From assembly GCA_003255065.1 (NCBI GenBank), contig QAOA01003578.1, positions 231,991 through 295,990 of the forward strand: a DNA stretch of 64,000 nt. The letters run 5' to 3'. Below the pieces are notes generated by a model. It did not search any database. It saw only the letters and a program-made list of their open reading frames with translations, and was not told the origin of the DNA. Made by a program: the position numbers and the translations under genes. Origin of the DNA: Cercis canadensis. Taxonomy: Eukaryota > Streptophyta > Magnoliopsida > Fabales > Fabaceae. Each line of letters starts with the position of its first letter. The first letter of the stretch is position 1. This document shows, piece after piece, positions 59,994-64,000 of the stretch.

Positions 59994-61167
59994 GGCAAAC
60001 TTTAGTGACATAGTATCCTAAAATGCATTTCTAATTAAACGAATAAAGCAATATATCAAAAGAAATTAATTTAAATGAACTCCATAAGTTCATATACACT
60101 CTTTTCGTTTTACTCTTTCTCCTTTTTTAGTAGAAATTAATCTTGAGAATCCTAATTTCTTTTCTTAATTTGCCGTAGGCACCTTTACCAAAAAATAATT
60201 CCCAAGGTCCATCAATATATAAAATAAATTCAATTTTATATTGAAGATTCAAACTTCAGAGATGTCTAAAATTTTCTAGCGGTTTGCTATCATATGAATT
60301 GAAATCTTTAAAAATAACAATAATATTATTTGTACGCATGCATGTAAATGTATTTACTTTTTTACATTTATACATATAATAATATTTAAATTTAATTGAG
60401 TTTATTTAAATTTCTTTAAATTGTATGAGGTCTTTTACATCTTATACTTGATTTATAACAACCATTTCTAGGGTGTAAGATTCATCCAACAAAAGGTAAC
60501 ATATAAAAAATCTTAAATACCAATTAAATGTATTTTCACTTCTCACTTTAAAGGATATGGGACTGTTTGGAGTACATTTTAAGGGTATGAGGCACTAGCA
60601 AAAAGGGCCTCGCTAAGATCTTCTAATGGGGTCACCTCCATGTACACATACAAATTATGTGTATGATAGGTAGAGATAGACATGAGCCATGACGGTTTGA
60701 GATTTGGTGTATCCCGATCCTGTCCCGAATTCTTAATCAAGACAGAGAGTTGGTTTTGCTCTTTACTTGATGTACCCATAGTTATAGTTTCGACCTATAT
60801 ATACTTGATTAAGATCACGACGAGATGAGATAGTTTCGATTGTCCTGAATCCATTTAATATTTATTATTAAAGATTTTAAAATAAATTTTTAGAATTCCA
60901 TACAAAAATAAAATTACAAATCCAAGGCTCATCCAAGACTCCAAAACAAAATTATCAAGGCTCCTAAACATAATTATCCAAGCCTCTAAATAGAATTACA
61001 AACAAAATTATGTCGGCTCTAATCCTAGAACTCAAAACAGAATTACAAATGAGTTTCCATTATTCAAGGCTCAAACACAATCTACCTCTCCTAATCATAA
61101 AAGATTAGAGTTTTCTCATGTTTTTTTTTCTAAGTTGGATCACAAATGCTTGCTATTTACCTCCATC

Positions 61168-61323
61168 TAAGGATGACAATTTGTTCTATACTCAATGGAG
61201 CCCCGTTACTTTTACCTAGTCAGGTATTGGTATGGGACAAAAAAATAGAAATGGATATGCGTAATTTTATAGAGTTGGAGTCCCAAGATGGGAAAATTTC
61301 ACCTCTGTCTCACATTGTACATA

Positions 61324-61371
<48 letters not shown>

Positions 61372-61534
61372 ATTTTTTTTTAGTAAAATGACATTATTTT
61401 AATTGAGAATTTTTTTAAAAAATATGATTATATGAATAAATAGAGAGGGATATAAAACAGATAAACATTAAATGGAGTAGCATGACACTGTTGAAAAATC
61501 TCCAAAAATGGGACGGGGACCATTGCCATCCCTA
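61168..61534. mobile_element. Possible hAT-like non-autonomous element
   Basis: The left end TAAGGATGACAAT and the right end ATTGCCATCCCTA (complement TAGGGATGGCAAT) form inverted repeats of the hAT type. The interior has the 'tgggaaaatttc' and 'gggacggggacc' segments common in such plant elements, plus a TA microsatellite. No 8-bp target duplication is visible, so the call is tentative. Confidence 0.4.
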
Positions 61535-62102
61535 CCAGCACCTAATAAAAACGTCAGATATTGTCATCTAATGTTAGGTGACGCGCTAGTAAAAGGCGAG
61601 TGGAAGCTGTCATAATTACCTAAACCGTGAACTTTGGGCAGAGTGGGTATGGGGTATAAAAATTGTGGCTGGCCATTAGAGGGCATGAAAGACCAACTTA
61701 TGACATATCTTGGACCCAATCATACGCGGCGTGAGGCGGGCGTGCAACGCGCTCCCATAGTCCCATAGATTCCTTTCCTTTAGAACCCTATGGATATGTC
61801 ACTCAATATATAATATCACAGAGTACGGTCATTTGCTTGCTTACTCACACCTTCATAAAACACTATTTCAATTTAATTAAATTTACTTACATTTTTTATG
61901 ACTTATTAAATCTTTTTGAATTTTGAATGTTTACCAATTATTTCTCATATTACAATAACATAGTAGCCAAAAAAAATTAAAATTAAAATTGCCATTAATT
62001 TCCATGACTCAAGTTAGATTCATTGTCAATTCTTTAGTGTAGGTCATACTTTATAAAGTAATTCATAAATATATTGATAATATGACTCTATAATTAGTTA
62101 TG

Positions 62103-62240
62103 TTACTCTAAAAAATATTATATAAACTTAAAAAAATTATTTTTATACGAGTAAGACTATTTATAACTATTATACTCATTTTTCTTTCTTCCTTTACGAA
62201 TCTAATTTCTCTATGTTAAATAGTTACGCACGAGTTACAA
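62103..62240 (+). repeat. Dispersed repeat family C, copy 3 (diverged)
   Basis: It shares the order 'tacgagtaagactatttataactatta', 'cacgaatct'-like 'tacgaatct' and 'gttacgcacgagtt' with 31104-31246. Similarity is weaker and the ends are uncertain. Confidence 0.35.
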
Positions 62241-62934
62241 TTAGTTTTCAACTATTCAAATATCTAATTCTAAACAAATAAGAATTTGACTAAATAAGCA
62301 ACTAAACAGTAAAAATTATGTGCGAATAAGTTTAATTAAAAAAATTATTATGACAATTATCTTGCTTAATATTATTATTTGTCTAAATAAATTTTTAAAT
62401 TTTTTTTAATATTTTAGTTATAATTCTAAATTTAAATATTAAATTTATAAATTTTAAAAATAATTTCAATATTACTCAATTAAAACTGTTAAATGTATAT
62501 AAAAAATTTTCAGTTCAAGCCAACATTCCTTTCATGTATTGTTGCTATATTACTCTATATCAACCTCATCATTGTAATTAGTGAGACTTAAATTCTTTGA
62601 AGTGAAGGATACATTTTACAGAGAAAAATTTGTAAAAATTATTTAGTTGATGAAAAATCAATAATTTAAATTTTAATAGTGTAATAATGAAAAAAATCCC
62701 CTCATCTATTCATTTATAGTTATTTACTTTACGTTTTAAATTTAAGGTACAAGATCAAAATTTCAAAATGATTTATTATTAATTACACTGTATTGCTTTT
62801 TCTAATCTAAATTAATATAATTATTAGCTTTAACAAAAACAGAAAGAAAATCCAGAAAGAGATAAAGGATGCGGTGAAAAGACAGAAAATAGAATTTAGA
62901 CAATAAAAGGTAATAAATGATTTTTAGAAATAAA

Positions 62935-63092
62935 GAGAGAGAGAGAGAGAGAGAGGGAGATAGAGAAAGAGTCTTTGATCTTATCTGGTGATAAAGTGGA
63001 GGTGATGGAGAAAAAAACTCTGACGTAATTGCCAGCCCACAATGAAAAAGAGAATCAGACCCTCGAATATTCAACCCTTCTCTCACTCCTCA

Positions 63093-63134
<42 letters not shown>

Positions 63135-63202
63135 CCTGTGTCCATTTTCCTATAAGAAGATAGAGAGAAACACTCTCTCCCTCTCTCTCTCTCTCTAGAC
63201 GG
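62935..63202. repeat. GA and CT microsatellite tracts upstream of HRS1
   Basis: A GA run (about 62935-62956) and CT runs (about 63088-63128 and 63175-63197) lie 400-680 bp upstream of the HRS1 start. GA/CT tracts are frequent in plant core promoters and are bound by BPC factors; whether they act here is not shown. Confidence 0.7.
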
Positions 63203-63548
63203 ACAGAACAAAAAACCATTTAAAATCCATCAAAGATTCGTTTTTGGACGCGACGCCCCGACCTCGAAATTTTCCCGAATTCTTCACCACCCTTCGATCC
63301 TCTCTTACCCCTTCACCTGATTCCCTTCTTCTTGTCCTTCTTTCTTTCGCCATTTCATTTTCTCTCTCTAAACTTGAATTTTTTTTGTTTTCTAAAAATT
63401 TTGTTGCTTGGTTTACAAGTTTATTCCCAATTTTGATTCTATTTAAGATACCATATTCTTCATTGTAAAACCCCTCTCAGTTCTTTTTCTCTCTTTCTTG
63501 GGTCGGATCTATCTATGCTTGGACAAAACGCCATTGTTTTAGTTTTCC

Positions 63549-63559
63549 CCCTATATATT
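63549..63559 (+). promoter_or_regulatory. Probable TATA box of the HRS1-like gene
   Basis: CCTATATATTC lies about 60 bp upstream of the first start codon, followed by a pyrimidine-rich initiator-like stretch. This implies a very short leader. The pyrimidine-rich region further upstream (63240-63480) could instead belong to a longer leader. Confidence 0.5.
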
Positions 63560-63614
63560 CCTTCTCCCTCCTTCACACACTGTTTTCCCTCAGAGACTCT
63601 CACAACCCAAATTC

Positions 63615-64000
63615 ATGAATTTCACAGAGAAAATGCAGAGGCAGAAAATGGGGTACCCTGAGTACATCGAAGCATTAGAAGTAGAACGCCGTAAAATTGA
63701 GGTCTTCCAAAGAGAGCTTCCCTTTTGCTTGGAGCTTGTCACACAAGGTGAAGCTTGTTGCAGAGACCCTTTTTTATTCTTACCCTGTTCTGATGCTAAA
63801 GTTTCTTCCTTTTTTTGATGGGTAATTGTTTTTCTGAGGTTTTGGTTTCTGGGTTTTTCTGTGTTTTGCAGCCATTGAAGCGTGTAGGCAACAGCTATCA
63901 GGGACGACGACAGAGTATAATTTGAATGGCCAATCGGAGTGTTCGGAGCAGACATCAACGGAAGGCCCTGTTTTAGAGGAATTTATTCCTATTAAAAAAA
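63615..64000 (+). CDS. HRS1: GARP-MYB nitrate/phosphate-response repressor, HRS1/HHO family (partial)
   Basis: Only the 5' part is in the window: exon 1 at 63615-63747 and the start of exon 2 at 63872, which runs past 64000. The visible 87 residues include YIEALEVERRKIEVFQRELP and LELVTQAIEACRQQL, the N-terminal coiled-coil and hydrophobic domain unique to HHO/NIGT1 proteins. They continue with QSECSEQTSTEGPVLEEF, a conserved block before the acidic region. The GARP DNA-binding domain must lie beyond the window. In Arabidopsis these factors repress nitrate-uptake and phosphate-starvation genes and act in root growth. The ECSEQT wording and the gene order both point to HRS1 (or its duplicate HHO1). 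A second ATG at 63632, in another reading frame position relative to the first codon, is not needed; 63615 keeps the frame open into the domain. Confidence 0.9.

Larger units (their letters stand above)
52431..63614. other. 11-kb intergenic region between DOT5 and HRS1
   Basis: No gene is supported. Contents are a Mutator-like MITE (57229-57650), a compound AT/GT microsatellite (58161-58228), a cluster of TGGGCC/T motifs (58649-58859), a dispersed repeat copy (59223-59400), an N-joined duplication (59371-59993), a possible hAT-like fragment (about 61168-61534) with a TA run inside (61327-61366), another dispersed repeat copy (about 62103-62240), and GA/CT runs before HRS1. The frames near 55722, 56650 and 60579 show no family features. 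Confidence 0.6.

Noticed and set aside
62802-63086. Minus-strand frame with a long Ser-Leu run upstream of HRS1.
   Set aside because: The run is the translation of a GA microsatellite and the rest has no family features.

Overview
This window is nuclear DNA from a flowering plant, almost certainly a eudicot. The evidence is AT-rich intergenic sequence, GT-AG introns, plant-only protein families (RAV, WIP, HHO and allene oxide cyclase), and many small foldback transposons and microsatellites. Nothing in the sequence fixes the species. Six protein-coding genes can be supported. Five are complete and the sixth runs off the right edge.

Layout: 1-6218 is a MITE-rich upstream region. 6219-14103 (+) is a nine-exon receptor-like protein with a malectin-like domain and LRRs but no kinase (RLP4 type). 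14104-28296 is a gene-free stretch of about 14 kb. 28297-29481 (+) is a single-exon AP2/B3 factor of the RAV/TEMPRANILLO family. 35799-42095 (+) is a ten-exon organellar methionine aminopeptidase type 1. 43537-44733 (+) is a two-exon chloroplast allene oxide cyclase of jasmonate synthesis. 50452-51575 (-) is a two-exon WIP zinc-finger factor, closest to DOT5/WIP6. 63615 onward (+) is the first part of an HRS1/HHO (NIGT1) GARP-MYB gene.

The genes do not form a functional pathway. Their order does look ancient: RAV, MAP1, AOC, DOT5, HRS1 is the order I recall for Arabidopsis At1g13260 to At1g13300, and a similar block lies around At3g25730 to At3g25790. The RLP4-like gene beside a RAV/TEM gene matches At1g25570 and At1g25560. 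The window therefore resembles an ancestral segment that Arabidopsis later duplicated and partly lost. This comparison rests on memory, not on a search.

The non-coding part holds several small mobile elements that can be delimited from sequence alone. These are Mutator-like foldback MITEs with exact 9-bp target duplications (3257-3674, 57229-57650 and 4181-4717), a second foldback family (2965-3243 and about 32238-32489), a Tourist-like MITE with TTA duplications (46308-46759) and two TRIM-like LTR fossils, one of them in a MAP1 intron.

An important caution: eight single-N positions each separate two near-identical direct repeats of equal length (34 to 558 bp). These look like unmerged contig overlaps, not real tandem duplications. 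I found no convincing new biological system. The most valuable observations are the conserved gene block, the N-joined duplications and the dated or datable MITE insertions.
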